64,000 nt of DNA from CAWIMX01 sp963792785 (GTDB lineage: Bacteria; Acidobacteriota; Vicinamibacteria; Vicinamibacterales; CAVVIG01), in the NCBI GenBank assembly GCA_963792785.1, contig CAWBXO010000002.1:620001-684000 (forward strand), in the 5' to 3' direction. This document shows, piece after piece, positions 7,794-17,311 of this stretch. A program made the position numbers and the translations under genes. The notes beneath the pieces are model-generated. The model did not search any database and had not been told where the DNA came from. It was given only the letters and a program-made list of their open reading frames with translations. The stretch's first letter is position 1. Every line of letters starts with the position of its first letter.

Positions 7794-9554
7794 TCAGTCT
7801 TCGATGCGGTGCAGCAACTCTATCTTCTTCAGCCAGAGCACGTCGATCTCGTCGCCGTGCTGCCCGGCGCCCAGCTCCTGGAGCCGGTCAATCTCGCGCT
7901 GGATCTCGGCCCGCTCCCGCTCCCACCGCCGGCGCCGGATCGCCCGGGCGCACTCGACCGTGGGGGCCGGCGCCGTCGGGCTCGCGGCGATCCCGCTCAC
8001 GAGCTGCGCGTCCCCAGTACTTAGACGCTGAAGCAGCGCCGATGGTAGATGGACGGAATTCTCTCCCGCCAGGGTCCGCGCCAGCTCGAAAATCCTTCTC
8101 CCCGCCAGCCCGTCCAGGTCGGCCTCGTCGAGGCCGGCCAGCTCGTCCATGGCGGTCGCGGTGTCGTGGAAGAGGGCCCATATCAGGCCCTTTTCATCAT
8201 ATTTGAGCGGACCGAAGGTCGGCAACTCGCGCGCGGTGACCGTCGTCTGCCGGTGCGCGGCCGCCTTCCGGATCTCGGCCCGCACGACATCCTCGGTGAT
8301 CCGCGCCTTGTGCGCGATCCGGTCCGCGAACTGGTCGCGGGTGGCGGCATCGGGGATGCGGGCGGCAACCGTCAGCATTTGTCTCAGGAACTGGCGGCGG
8401 TGGTCGTCGTGGCCGAAGTCGAGGCCGGCGGCCGCTTGATCCAGCAGATAGTCCAGGTACGGCCGGGAACTGCGCAGTTTTTCACGGTAAGCCTCCCCGC
8501 CCCGGCGCTGAATGAATGTATCGGGATCTTCGCCCTTCTCCAACACGATCACGTTGACGTCGAACCCCTCGGCGACCAGCAGCTCGCACGACCGGATCGC
8601 CGCGTTCTGGCCCGCCGCGTCCTGGTCGAAGCTCAGGACGATGCGGCTCGTGAACCGGCGCAGCAGGTGCGCCTGCGGCGTCGTGAGCGCCGTGCCGCAC
8701 GAGGCCACGACGGGCGCCGCCCCGGCCTGGAACACCTGCGCGAAATCGAAGTAGCCCTCGACCATCACCGCGAACCCGAGCTTCCGGATGTCGCCTTTCG
8801 TGAGGTTGAGCCCGTAGAGCGTCCGCCCCTTCGTGTAGATCGCCGTCTCGGGCGAGTTCAGGTACTTCGGCACCTGATCCGGATCCATCGACCGGCCCCC
8901 GAACGCGACGACCGATCCGGAGTCGCGGCAAATCGGGATCATCAGGCGGTGGCGGAACCGGTCCACGACGTCACCGGAGTCCCGCCGGAGGACCAGGCCC
9001 GTCGCGAGGAGCTGCGCCTCGTTGAAGCCCTGCGCGAGCAGGCGCTCCTTGAGGCCGTCGCGCCGCTGCGGCGCGTAGCCCAGCCCGAGCGTCTCGATGG
9101 TGGCCGCCGTGACGGCGCGCTCGGCGAGCATGGCGCGCGCGCGCGCGCCCGCCGGCGCCGCGAGCTGCTCGTGGAAGTACGCCGCGGCCACCTCGTGCGC
9201 CTTGAGCAGCGCCTCGCGCATCGCCGCGTCGCGCCGGCTGTCGTCGGTCGACTCCGTGTCCTCGGGGATCGACACCCCGACCTTCTGCGCCAGCAGCCGC
9301 ACGGTCTCGGGGAAGTCGAGCTTCTCGTGCAGCTCGAGGAACTTGAACACGTCGCCGCCGGCGCGGCAGCCGAAGCAGTGAAAAAAGCCCTTGTCGGGAT
9401 CGACCTGAAAGGACGGCGTCTTTTCGTTGTGGAACGGGCAGAGGCCCTTGTACTTCGACCCCGCGCGCTTCAGCGGGACGTACTCCTGGATGATCTGCAG
9501 GATGTTCGCCTGCATCCGGAGGTCGTCGATGAACTGCTGGGGGAAGCGGCCCAT
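7794..9554 (-). CDS. dnaG: DNA primase
   Basis: The 586-aa product is a bacterial primase that makes RNA primers at the replication fork. The N-terminal zinc-binding domain has the CHC2 signature, GLCPFHNEKTPSF followed by FFHCFGCRAGGDVF. The catalytic TOPRIM core is recognisable at KLGFAVMVEGYFDF and VLSFDQDAAGQNA (acidic metal-binding residues). The C-terminal domain that contacts DnaB helicase is poorly conserved, as expected. The ATG overlaps the mutS2 stop in an ATGA, so translation is probably coupled to the upstream gene, and rpoD follows 32 bp downstream. Confidence 0.97.
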   Translation of the reverse strand: MGRFPQQFIDDLRMQANILQIIQEYVPLKRAGSKYKGLCPFHNEKTPSFQVDPDKGFFHCFGCRAGGDVFKFLELHEKLDFPETVRLLAQKVGVSIPEDTESTDDSRRDAAMREALLKAHEVAAAYFHEQLAAPAGARARAMLAERAVTAATIETLGLGYAPQRRDGLKERLLAQGFNEAQLLATGLVLRRDSGDVVDRFRHRLMIPICRDSGSVVAFGGRSMDPDQVPKYLNSPETAIYTKGRTLYGLNLTKGDIRKLGFAVMVEGYFDFAQVFQAGAAPVVASCGTALTTPQAHLLRRFTSRIVLSFDQDAAGQNAAIRSCELLVAEGFDVNVIVLEKGEDPDTFIQRRGGEAYREKLRSSRPYLDYLLDQAAAGLDFGHDDHRRQFLRQMLTVAARIPDAATRDQFADRIAHKARITEDVVRAEIRKAAAHRQTTVTARELPTFGPLKYDEKGLIWALFHDTATAMDELAGLDEADLDGLAGRRIFELARTLAGENSVHLPSALLQRLSTGDAQLVSGIAASPTAPAPTVECARAIRRRRWERERAEIQREIDRLQELGAGQHGDEIDVLWLKKIELLHRIED

Positions 9555-11962
9555 CAGTCCTTCAGCTCCACGACGGTGACGCCGCCGCCGCCCTGCTCGG
9601 GCGGCGCGGTCCCGAGGCTCGCGACGAGCGGGTGCTGCTGCAGGAAGCCGGTCAGCGCGCGCTTGAGCTGGCCCGTGCCGTAGCCGTGGATCACCCGCAC
9701 CGTGCGCTGGTCGGCGAGCAGCGACTCGTCGAGGAACCGCTCCGCCCGCGCGAGCGCTTCATCCACCGTGCAGCCGATCACGTTCAGATCCGTCGGCGAC
9801 CCGTCGCGCGGCTGCAGCTCGACGTGCACGCTCACCCGGTGCACCGTCGGCGCCGCGCCCACCACGCGCAGGTCGCGCAACTGCGCCCGCATGCGCTTGC
9901 CGCGCACGTCGAGCTCGGCCGTCTCGCCGTGCACCGCGGTGACGGTGCCTTCGAGCCCGAGGCCGCTGACCACGACGCGATCGCCCAGCGCGGGGATCGG
10001 GCCGCCGTCGGCGGAGGACGGCGCCGGCTCGTCGGCCGCGCCCGCCTCCGGCTCGAGGAAGCGCTTCACGACCGAGTCGATCGCGTCGCGCGCGTCGCGC
10101 CGCACGTGGCCGGTCTCGCCGGTGGACGCGGGCTGGCGCGCCGCCTCGCGCGCCATGGCGGCCGTCTGCGCCTTCAGGGCCGCGATGACCTCGTCGATCT
10201 CGCGCCGCGCTTCGCGCACCTGCGTGTCGAGCTCCTCGGTCAGGCGGCGCCGGAACGTGTCCTCGCGCTGACGCAGCGCGTCCTCGCGCTGGCGCATGCG
10301 CGATTCCTCCGCCTCCAGCGTCTCGCGCTCGCGCGCCGCGAGCCGGTGCTCGTGCTCGAGTTCCCGCATGTCGTGGTCGATCTTGGCCAGGTGCTCGGCG
10401 AGCTGCGCCTCGCGCGCGCTCAGGTTCCGCCGGGCCGCCGCGACGACCGCGGGGTTCAGCCCGAGCCGCGCCGCGATCTCGAGCGCCAAACTCCGCCCCG
10501 GCATGCCGTACTTGAGCTCGTAGGTCGGCGCGAACGTGTCGGCGTCGAAGCCGAACGCCGCCGACGTCACGCCGGCCGTCGTCGAGGCGTACGTCTTCAG
10601 CGCGTCGTAGTGGCTGGTGGCCGCGACGATCGCGCCGCGCGCGCGGAAGTGATCGACGACGGCCACGCCGAGCGCGCCGCCTTCGATCGGGTCCGTGCCG
10701 GATCCGAGTTCGTCGAGCAGCACCAGCGCCGGCAGCGCGAGCGCGCGATCCATGGCCGCCAGGTTCGCGATGTGCCCCGAGAACGTGCTGAGGCTCGCGT
10801 CGATCGACTGCTCGTCGCCGATGTCGGCGAAGACCGACCGGAACACCGGCAGGCGCGAGCCGTCGGCCGCCGGGATCCGCAGGCCCGATTGCGCCATCAG
10901 CGCGAGCAGGCCCAGCGTCTTGAGCGCGACGGTCTTGCCGCCGGTGTTGGGGCCGGTGATGAGCAGGATCGTGGACGGCGGCAGGATCCGAATCGTCACC
11001 GGCACCGCGCCCGCCAGCAACGGGTGGCGCGCCGCCAGCAGGTCCACCGCGCCGTCCGTGGTGAGCGCCGGCTCGACACCGTCGACGTCGTTCGAGAAGC
11101 GCGCGCGGGCCTGCCGCACGTCGAGCTCCGTCCCGGCCTCGACCGTCCGGTGCAGATCCGCGGGCCGCCGCCGGAAGGCGTCCGTCAGCTCGAGCAGGAT
11201 GCGGCGCACTTCCTCGTGTTCCTGCTCCTCGAGCGCGACGATGTCGTTGTTGATCTCGACCGTGCTGAGGGGCTCGAGGAACAGGCTCGCCCCGCTGGTG
11301 GACGCGCCGTGCACGATGCCCGGGATCGACGTCCGGTGCTCCGCCTTCACGACGATGACGAAGCGTCCGTTGCGCTCCGTCACGACCTGGTCCTGCAGGT
11401 ACTTCGACGTCTCGCGGCCGCGCAGGTACGACTCGAGCGTGCTGCGCAGGCGCGATCGCTGCTTGCGCATCTTTTCGCGGATGGCCTTGAGCTGCGGGCT
11501 CGCGGAATCGACGACGTCGCCCGACGGATCGATCGCCTCGCGCACGCGGCCCACCTCGGCGCGGAACGAGGCCGCCGCGCCGCTCACCTCCGCGAGGCGC
11601 GCGAAGCGGTCGGCGTCGCGCTGAATCGCCGCGCGCGTGTCGTCGATCGAGTCGAGGAACGCCGCCAGCGCCAGGAGCCGGCCCGGCTCGAGCGGCCGGC
11701 CTTCGACGGCGAGACCGTCGAGCGTCTGCGGCAGGTCCGCGGCGGCGACGATGGGGAAGTTGCCGTGGGCGGCGATGAACCGGGCCGTTTCAGTCGTCGC
11801 GCCGAGCAGATCGGCGACGCGGGCCGGATCGGTGGACGGCGCCAGCGCGCTCAGCCGCTCCGCCCCCATCGGCGTGAGGGCGAAGCCTTGAACGGCCTCC
11901 ACGATCCGATCGAACTCGAGTGCCCGCAGGGCGGCTGGCTGAATGGACAAGGCTTCGTACAC
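9554..11962 (-). CDS. mutS2: Endonuclease MutS2
   Basis: This 802-aa protein has a MutS-type core domain, an ABC-like ATPase with Walker A TGPNTGGKT near residue 335 and LVLLDELGSGTDP as Walker B, a long coiled coil (about 500-620) and a C-terminal Smr nuclease domain with the HGYGTGQLK motif. The mismatch-recognition domain of MutS1 is absent, as is typical of MutS2. The family suppresses homologous recombination and, in Bacillus, acts on collided ribosomes. The start is a GTG at 11962 giving MYEALSIQPAALRALEFDR, the usual MutS2 opening. It heads the mutS2-dnaG-rpoD block. Confidence 0.95.
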   Translation of the reverse strand: MYEALSIQPAALRALEFDRIVEAVQGFALTPMGAERLSALAPSTDPARVADLLGATTETARFIAAHGNFPIVAAADLPQTLDGLAVEGRPLEPGRLLALAAFLDSIDDTRAAIQRDADRFARLAEVSGAAASFRAEVGRVREAIDPSGDVVDSASPQLKAIREKMRKQRSRLRSTLESYLRGRETSKYLQDQVVTERNGRFVIVVKAEHRTSIPGIVHGASTSGASLFLEPLSTVEINNDIVALEEQEHEEVRRILLELTDAFRRRPADLHRTVEAGTELDVRQARARFSNDVDGVEPALTTDGAVDLLAARHPLLAGAVPVTIRILPPSTILLITGPNTGGKTVALKTLGLLALMAQSGLRIPAADGSRLPVFRSVFADIGDEQSIDASLSTFSGHIANLAAMDRALALPALVLLDELGSGTDPIEGGALGVAVVDHFRARGAIVAATSHYDALKTYASTTAGVTSAAFGFDADTFAPTYELKYGMPGRSLALEIAARLGLNPAVVAAARRNLSAREAQLAEHLAKIDHDMRELEHEHRLAARERETLEAEESRMRQREDALRQREDTFRRRLTEELDTQVREARREIDEVIAALKAQTAAMAREAARQPASTGETGHVRRDARDAIDSVVKRFLEPEAGAADEPAPSSADGGPIPALGDRVVVSGLGLEGTVTAVHGETAELDVRGKRMRAQLRDLRVVGAAPTVHRVSVHVELQPRDGSPTDLNVIGCTVDEALARAERFLDESLLADQRTVRVIHGYGTGQLKRALTGFLQQHPLVASLGTAPPEQGGGGVTVVELKD

Positions 11963-11998
11963 CGCGTGATGGGGAAGCCCTCATCGTAGCGTACGGGT

Positions 11999-12016
11999 GT
12001 AGGGATTGGACCCTAC
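11999..12016 (-). terminator. Weak hairpin after larB
   Basis: A 6-bp perfect stem (GTAGGG / CCCTAC) with a 6-base loop begins immediately beyond the larB stop codon on the minus strand. It lacks a T tract, so it is only a candidate terminator separating larB from mutS2. Confidence 0.3.
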
Positions 12017-12019
12017 CGT

Positions 12020-12781
12020 CTACATATGGTTCACGAGGCTCGCGAACGCGGCCGCGCCGAAGCCGTTGTCGATATTGACCACGGTCACGCCCGAGGCGCA
12101 GGAATTCAGCATGCCGAGCAGGGCCGCGATCCCGCCGAAACTGGCGCCGTAGCCGATACTGGTCGGCACCGCCACCACGGGTCCCCCGACCAGGCCGGCC
12201 ACCACGCTCGGCAGGGCGCCCTCCATGCCGGCGACCACGATCACGACGCGCGCGGCTGACAGGCGGGTCCGCTCCGCCAGGAGGCGATGCAGGCCGGCCA
12301 CGCCGACGTCGTACACGCGCTCCACGCGGTTGCCCATCACCTCGGCCGAGCAGGCCGCCTCCTCGGCGACCGGCAGATCGGACGTGCCGGCGGCCGCCAC
12401 GGCGATCGTGCCCTTGCCCGGCTCGATGTCCGTCTGGCGCAGGGTAATCAGGCGCGCCGGCTCGAGGTAGCTGGCCCCGGGCACCGCGGCGCGCACGGCG
12501 TCGTACGCCTCGGCCGACGCGCGGGTGACGAGCAAGGTGGATCCGCGGCCGACGATTTCCGTCGCGATCGCGGCGATTTGCGCCGGCGTCTTGCCGAGGC
12601 CGAGGATCACCTCGGGAAACCCGCCGCGCACGGCGCGGTGGTGGTCGACGCGGGCGAAGCCGAGGTCTTCGAACGGCTGCGCCCGGAGAGCCTCGAGCAG
12701 GCGTTCGTGCGCCTCGACGGTGCCCAGCGCCCCGCTGGCCACATCGTCGAGCAGCGCGCGCAGGTCGGAGGGGTGCATCAT
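12020..12781 (-). CDS. larB: LarB-like pyridinium dicarboxylate synthase (AIR carboxylase family)
   Basis: The 253-aa product matches the LarB branch of the PurE/AIR-carboxylase fold. The N-terminal part contains GFARVDHHRAVRGGFPEVI, and the C-terminal PurE-like core has VVIVVAGMEGALPSVVAGLV, VAVPTSIGYGASFGGI and LLGMLNSCASGVTVVNIDNG, the last including the conserved catalytic-type Cys. LarB carboxylates and hydrolyses nicotinic acid adenine dinucleotide in the synthesis of the nickel-pincer cofactor of lactate racemase-type enzymes. LarC and LarE, the later steps, are not in this window, so larB stands alone here. Two consecutive ATGs (12781 and 12778) are possible starts. It is divergent from the GT2 gene. 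Confidence 0.9.
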   Translation of the reverse strand: MMHPSDLRALLDDVASGALGTVEAHERLLEALRAQPFEDLGFARVDHHRAVRGGFPEVILGLGKTPAQIAAIATEIVGRGSTLLVTRASAEAYDAVRAAVPGASYLEPARLITLRQTDIEPGKGTIAVAAAGTSDLPVAEEAACSAEVMGNRVERVYDVGVAGLHRLLAERTRLSAARVVIVVAGMEGALPSVVAGLVGGPVVAVPTSIGYGASFGGIAALLGMLNSCASGVTVVNIDNGFGAAAFASLVNHM

Positions 12782-12815
12782 AGGAACCGGAGGAATTGGA
12801 ACCGGGTTGATTCGA

Positions 12816-12845
12816 TTGACGGGTGCGCCGACGCGTCTGTAATAT
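12816..12845 (+). promoter_or_regulatory. Candidate sigma-70 promoter for the GT2 gene
   Basis: A TTGACG element at 12816-12821 and a TAATAT element at 12840-12845 are separated by 18 bases, about 40 bp before the ATG at 12887. The local AT content is well above the surroundings. This is the best -35/-10 pair noticed in the window. Confidence 0.5.
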
Positions 12846-12886
12846 AAATCATTGTCACGACTGGAGTTTTCGCCACCTAGGCCTGT

Positions 12887-14383
12887 ATGACTGCCGCGGA
12901 AACCCTCATCCTGTCGGCGTATTTCTTCGTCCTCATTATCCTCGCCATCTACGGCTGGCACCGCTACTTCCTCGTGTACCTGTACCTGCGGAACCGCGGG
13001 CACGAGGCCGAGGTCGGGCCGCTCCCGGATCCCGCGCCCCGCGTCACGATCCAGCTGCCGCTCTACAACGAGATGTACGTGACGGACCGGCTGATTGACG
13101 CCGTGTGCCGCCTGGAGTACCCGCGCGAGGCGCTCGAGATCCAGGTGCTGGACGACTCGACCGACGAGACGCGCGCGATCGCGGAGCGCGCCGTGCGCCG
13201 CTGGGCCGAGCAGGGTCTCGACATCAAGTACATCCACCGCGACGACCGGCGCGGGTACAAGGCGGGCGCGCTCGAGGAAGGTCTCCGGCAGGCGCGCGGC
13301 GAGTTCATCGCCATCTTCGACGCCGACTTCATGCCGACGCCGGACTTCCTCGTCCGCATGATGCCGCACGTCATCGCGCCGGGCGTCGGCATGGCGCAGG
13401 CGCGCTGGGGCCACATCAACCAGGACTACTCGCTGCTCACGCGGATCCAGGCGATCCTGCTCGACGGGCACTTCGTGCTCGAGCACGGCGCCCGCCACCG
13501 CTCCGGCCGGTTCTTCAACTTCAACGGCACGGCGGGCATCTGGCGGCGCGCGGCCATCGACGACGCCGGCGGCTGGCAGCACGACACGCTGACCGAGGAT
13601 CTGGACCTCAGCTACCGGGCGCAGCTGCGCGGCTGGCGCTTCGTGTTCGTCTCCGGCGTGATCGCGCCGGCCGAGGTGCCGGTCGAGATGAACGCGTTCA
13701 AGTCGCAGCAGCACCGCTGGGCGAAGGGGTCGATCCAGACGTGCCGCAAGCTGCTGCCGCGGATCATGCGGTCGGACCTGCCGCTCAAGGTGAAGGCCGA
13801 GGCGTTCTTCCACCTGACGGCGAACTTCAACTACCCGCTGATGTCGGTGCTGTCGATCCTGATGTTCCCGTCCATGGTGATCCGCTACAACATGGGCTGG
13901 TACGAGATGCTGCTGATCGACGTGCCGCTGTTCTTCGCGGCGACGTTTTCGGTGTGCAACTTCTACATGGTGTGCCAGCGCGAGATCCACCGCGACTGGG
14001 TCGCCCGGCTCAAGTACCTGCCGTTCCTGATGTCGATCGGGATCGGCCTCTCGATCAACAACACGCGCGCCGTCCTCGAGGCGCTGTTCGACCGGAAGAG
14101 CGAGTTCACGCGCACGCCGAAGTACCGCATCGAGCGCGCGGCCGACGGGTTCGTGGGCAAGAAGTACCGGCAGTCGGTGGCGGTCCAGCCGCTCATCGAG
14201 CTGGCGCTCGGGCTCTACTTCACGGCCACGGTGTTCTACGCGCTCGCGAACCAGATTTACGGCACCGTGCCGTTCCTCGTCCTGTTCCAGATCGGCTTCC
14301 TCTACACGGGCCTCGTGTCCATCGTGCAGCAGTACACCGACGATCCCGTGGTGTTCAACACCCAGATCGCCAGCGGAAAATAG
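12887..14383 (+). CDS. Membrane-bound processive family-2 glycosyltransferase (cellulose synthase-like)
   Basis: This 498-aa protein has an N-terminal membrane helix (LILSAYFFVLIILAIYGW), a cytoplasmic GT-A domain, and several C-terminal transmembrane segments from about residue 300. The GT2 catalytic signatures are all present: VLDDSTDET, the DxD in IFDADFMPTPDF, the base TEDLDLS and the QQHRWAKG (Q/RxxRW) motif of processive synthases. The overall pattern resembles CslA/glucomannan or beta-glucan synthases that use GDP- or UDP-sugars to make an exported polysaccharide; the exact polymer cannot be told. A possible promoter is seen just upstream. The DUF362 gene follows after 11 bp on the same strand. 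Confidence 0.92.
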   Translation: MTAAETLILSAYFFVLIILAIYGWHRYFLVYLYLRNRGHEAEVGPLPDPAPRVTIQLPLYNEMYVTDRLIDAVCRLEYPREALEIQVLDDSTDETRAIAERAVRRWAEQGLDIKYIHRDDRRGYKAGALEEGLRQARGEFIAIFDADFMPTPDFLVRMMPHVIAPGVGMAQARWGHINQDYSLLTRIQAILLDGHFVLEHGARHRSGRFFNFNGTAGIWRRAAIDDAGGWQHDTLTEDLDLSYRAQLRGWRFVFVSGVIAPAEVPVEMNAFKSQQHRWAKGSIQTCRKLLPRIMRSDLPLKVKAEAFFHLTANFNYPLMSVLSILMFPSMVIRYNMGWYEMLLIDVPLFFAATFSVCNFYMVCQREIHRDWVARLKYLPFLMSIGIGLSINNTRAVLEALFDRKSEFTRTPKYRIERAADGFVGKKYRQSVAVQPLIELALGLYFTATVFYALANQIYGTVPFLVLFQIGFLYTGLVSIVQQYTDDPVVFNTQIASGK

Positions 14384-14394
14384 ACCGGAGTGTC

Positions 14395-15555
14395 ATGAAA
14401 GCCACCGTCGCGGTCCTGCGGGTCACGCCAGACTCGATCCTGTCCGACATCGATCGCCTGCTCGAGCTCGGCGGTGCGTCGGAGGCGCTGGCGCCGGGCA
14501 AGACGACGATCCTCAAGGACAACATCTCCTGGCACTTCCCGTTCCCGGCCGCGAACACGACGCCATGGCAGCTGGAAGGCACGATCCAGGCGCTCGCGCG
14601 CCGCGGCTTCACCGACCAGGTGTGCGTCCAGAACAAGACGGTCGTGACCAACGCCTTCAAGGGCGAGGACCTGAATCACTACGTCCCGATCTTCAAGCAC
14701 TACGACGTGCCGGTGCGGTACAACTTCCGCGACCAGGACATGCACTGGGTGCCGTTCACGCCGAAGGCGCGCATGCGCGTCCTGAACCGGATCTTCCCCG
14801 AGGGGATCCAGATCCCGGACTACTTCTTCGGCAAGAACATCGTCCACCTGCCGACGACGAAGTGCCACATCTACACGACGACGACGGGCGCGATGAAGAA
14901 CGCGTTCGGGGGCCTGTTGAGCACGCGGCGCCACTACACGCACTCGTGGATCCACGAGACGCTCGTGGATCTGCTGGCGATCCAGAAGGAAATTCATCCC
15001 GGGTTGTTCGCCGTGATGGACGGCACGACCGCGGGCAACGGCCCGGGCCCGCGCACCATGTACCCGGTGGTGAAGAACGTGATGCTGGCCTCCGCCGACC
15101 AGGTCGCGATCGACGCGGTGTCGGCGAAGATGATGGGCTTCGATCCGATGAAGATCGACTACATCCGCCTGGCGCACGAGGACGGTTTGGGCGTCGGCGA
15201 CCCGCGCCAGATCGAGATCGTCGGCGACAGGGACGCCGCGGCGGAAAACTGGAAGTTCCACGTGGGGAAGAACCTGGTGCGCATCGGCGGCGGCGATCTG
15301 ATCTGGTTCGGCCCGCTGAAGCGGTTCCAGAAGCTGTTCTTCCACACGCCCCTGGTGAACGGGTTCATTCTCGCGAGCGACGTCTACCACGACTTCTACC
15401 GCTGGCCGCTCATCGATCGGCGCGCGTTCGAGACGTGGTGCGACAACACCGCGTGGGGCCAGCTGTTCCTGCGCTACGAGCAGATGGGGCCGCAGGGCGG
15501 CGCGATGGCCGCGGCCGCCGGCATCGAGGCGCCCGCGCCGTCGGCTATCATGTAG
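14395..15555 (+). CDS. DUF362 domain-containing protein
   Basis: The 386-aa product contains the DUF362 pattern: an N-terminal KTTILKDNISWHFP region, a central KNIVHLPTTKCHIYTTTTGA with MKNAFGGLL, and ADQVAIDAVSAKMMGFDP near residue 240. Many DUF362 proteins carry a ferredoxin-like 4Fe-4S domain; none is visible here. The biochemical function is unknown. The ATG at 14395 comes 11 bp after the GT2 stop, and citrate synthase begins 8 bp after this gene, so the three are probably cotranscribed, although no shared pathway is obvious. Confidence 0.85.
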   Translation: MKATVAVLRVTPDSILSDIDRLLELGGASEALAPGKTTILKDNISWHFPFPAANTTPWQLEGTIQALARRGFTDQVCVQNKTVVTNAFKGEDLNHYVPIFKHYDVPVRYNFRDQDMHWVPFTPKARMRVLNRIFPEGIQIPDYFFGKNIVHLPTTKCHIYTTTTGAMKNAFGGLLSTRRHYTHSWIHETLVDLLAIQKEIHPGLFAVMDGTTAGNGPGPRTMYPVVKNVMLASADQVAIDAVSAKMMGFDPMKIDYIRLAHEDGLGVGDPRQIEIVGDRDAAAENWKFHVGKNLVRIGGGDLIWFGPLKRFQKLFFHTPLVNGFILASDVYHDFYRWPLIDRRAFETWCDNTAWGQLFLRYEQMGPQGGAMAAAAGIEAPAPSAIM

Positions 15556-15563
15556 CGAACGTC

Positions 15564-16706
15564 ATGACCACGGCCGCGACTCCCAAAGGCGGGCTCGAAG
15601 ACATCGTCGCCACGCCCTCGTCCATCTGCTACATCGACGGGGACAAAGGCGTCCTCTCGTATTGCGGGTACGACATTCACGATCTGGCGCCCAACGCGTC
15701 GTTCGAGGAAGTCTGCTACCTGCTCTGGCACCGGCGGCTGCCGACCCGCGCCGAACTGGGCGATCTCGAGTCCGAGCTCATCGCCGCGCGGCCGCTGCCC
15801 GAGCCCGTGCTGCGGCTGGTCCGCAGCCTGCCGGCGAGCGCGCCGGCGATGGATCTCCTGCGCACGCTGGTGTCGGCCCTCGCGCACTACGACACGGACG
15901 CCTCCGACAATTCGCCCGCCGCGGACTACCGCAAGGCCGTCCGCCTCACGTCGCAGATCTCGTCGATCGTGGCCATGATGGGCCGCGTGAGCGCCGGCGG
16001 CGGCGCGATCGCGCCCGATCCGGTCCTGGGCCACGCGGCGAACTTCCTGTACATGCTCACCGGCGAGCGCCCGACGGCGCTCGCCACGCGCGCGCTCGAC
16101 GTGGCGCTCGTGCTCCACGCCGATCACGAGCTGAACGCCTCGACCTTCGCGGCGCGCGTCGTCGCGGCGACGATGTCGGATCTGCATTCGGCGATCGTGG
16201 CCGCCATCGGCGCGCTGAAAGGCCCGCTGCACGGCGGCGCCAACGCCGACGTGATGCGGATGCTGCTCGAGATCGGCCCCGATCAGCCGGCCGAGCGGGC
16301 CGAAGCGGTGGTGCAGGGCAAGCTCGATCGCAAGGAAAAGATCCCCGGCTTCGGGCATCGCGTCTACCACACCGAGGATCCGCGGGCGACGCACCTGCGC
16401 CAGATGTCGCGCGACCTGTGCCAGCGCGCCGGGCAGCCGATCTGGTACGAGATGTCGAAGCGGATCGAGGCGCTCGTCAAGCGCGAGAAGCAGCTGAATC
16501 CGAACGTGGATTTCTACTCGGCGTCCACGTACTACGCGCTCGGCATCCCGATCGAACTCTTCACGCCGATCTTCGCGATGAGCCGCATGTCGGGCTGGAC
16601 GGCGCACGTACTCGAGCAGCACGCGAACAATCGCCTGATCCGCCCGCGCGCGGAATACGTCGGCGCCGAATATCCCCAGAGATTTACCCCCATCGACGAG
16701 CGCTGA
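15564..16706 (+). CDS. Citrate synthase (short-type)
   Basis: This 380-aa enzyme condenses oxaloacetate and acetyl-CoA at the entry of the TCA cycle (or a methylcitrate homologue doing so with propionyl-CoA). The catalytic triad is visible as His in KGPLHGGANADV, His in IPGFGHRVYHTEDPR and Asp in NVDFYSASTYYALG. The short length without an N-terminal zinc-ribbon-like extension fits the Gram-positive/archaeal type II form. Citrate versus 2-methylcitrate synthase cannot be separated by eye. The start at 15564 gives MTTAATPKGGLEDIVATPSS, with the conserved IDGDKGVLSYCGYDI soon after. Confidence 0.94.
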   Translation: MTTAATPKGGLEDIVATPSSICYIDGDKGVLSYCGYDIHDLAPNASFEEVCYLLWHRRLPTRAELGDLESELIAARPLPEPVLRLVRSLPASAPAMDLLRTLVSALAHYDTDASDNSPAADYRKAVRLTSQISSIVAMMGRVSAGGGAIAPDPVLGHAANFLYMLTGERPTALATRALDVALVLHADHELNASTFAARVVAATMSDLHSAIVAAIGALKGPLHGGANADVMRMLLEIGPDQPAERAEAVVQGKLDRKEKIPGFGHRVYHTEDPRATHLRQMSRDLCQRAGQPIWYEMSKRIEALVKREKQLNPNVDFYSASTYYALGIPIELFTPIFAMSRMSGWTAHVLEQHANNRLIRPRAEYVGAEYPQRFTPIDER

Positions 16707-16754
16707 CGTCGTCGCACGTCGCAAGGCGCAAGGCGCACGTCACAAGGAGAAACG

Positions 16755-17246
16755 ATGCGAGTGGCAGCAGCGGCGCTCGTGCTCGGCATGCTCAGCATGG
16801 GCGCGTCGACGGCGTTCGCGCAGGCGCTCGTGCCCGGCGTGTTCGCGGACTCGGCGCAAATCGCCCGGCTCATCGAGCGGGCGAAGGCGGAACGGAAACC
16901 CGACCAGGCGAACTTCGTCCAGCCGATCGTCCGGTCGGCGCCCTACGCGATGAACCTCGAGTACCGCGTTGCCGGGATCAACGCGAACGCGTCGGCACAC
17001 GAACGCGAGGCCGAGCTCTTCGTCGTCGTCGACGGCGCCGGCACGCTGGTGACCGGCGGCACGCTGCGCGACGAGCGCCGCACCAACGACACCAACCGGT
17101 CCGGATCGGCCATCGACGGCGGGAGCCGGCAGCGTGTCGCGAAAGGCGACGTCGTGGTCGTCCCGCAGAACACGCCGCACTGGTTCACGGACATCGACGG
17201 CGCGCTGGTCCTGATGTCGATGCACATGCCGGGCGCCGCGCAGTAG
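16755..17246 (+). CDS. Secreted cupin-domain protein
   Basis: The 163-aa product has a signal peptide (MRVAAAALVLGMLSMGASTA, cleavage after AFA) and a single cupin barrel with HEREAELFVVVDGAGTLVTG as motif 1 and RVAKGDVVVVPQNTPHWF as motif 2. The first motif has HxxxxE spacing and the second ends with the usual metal-ligand His. The substrate is unknown. A strong ribosome site (CAAGGAGAAACG) precedes the ATG. It is paralogous in layout to the secreted cupin protein at 28576-29275. Confidence 0.85.
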   Translation: MRVAAAALVLGMLSMGASTAFAQALVPGVFADSAQIARLIERAKAERKPDQANFVQPIVRSAPYAMNLEYRVAGINANASAHEREAELFVVVDGAGTLVTGGTLRDERRTNDTNRSGSAIDGGSRQRVAKGDVVVVPQNTPHWFTDIDGALVLMSMHMPGAAQ

Positions 17247-17311
17247 CGCGATCGCCGGGCCCACCGCCGCGCCCCGCCTGCGTCGGCGCCAGTGCGCGTA
17301 GAATCAGCAGG

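Noticed and set aside
12782..13990. Possible N-terminal extension of larB up to 13990
   Set aside because: The extension is antisense to the GT2 gene, has low-complexity composition and is not part of the family; the start at 12781 is consistent with homologues.
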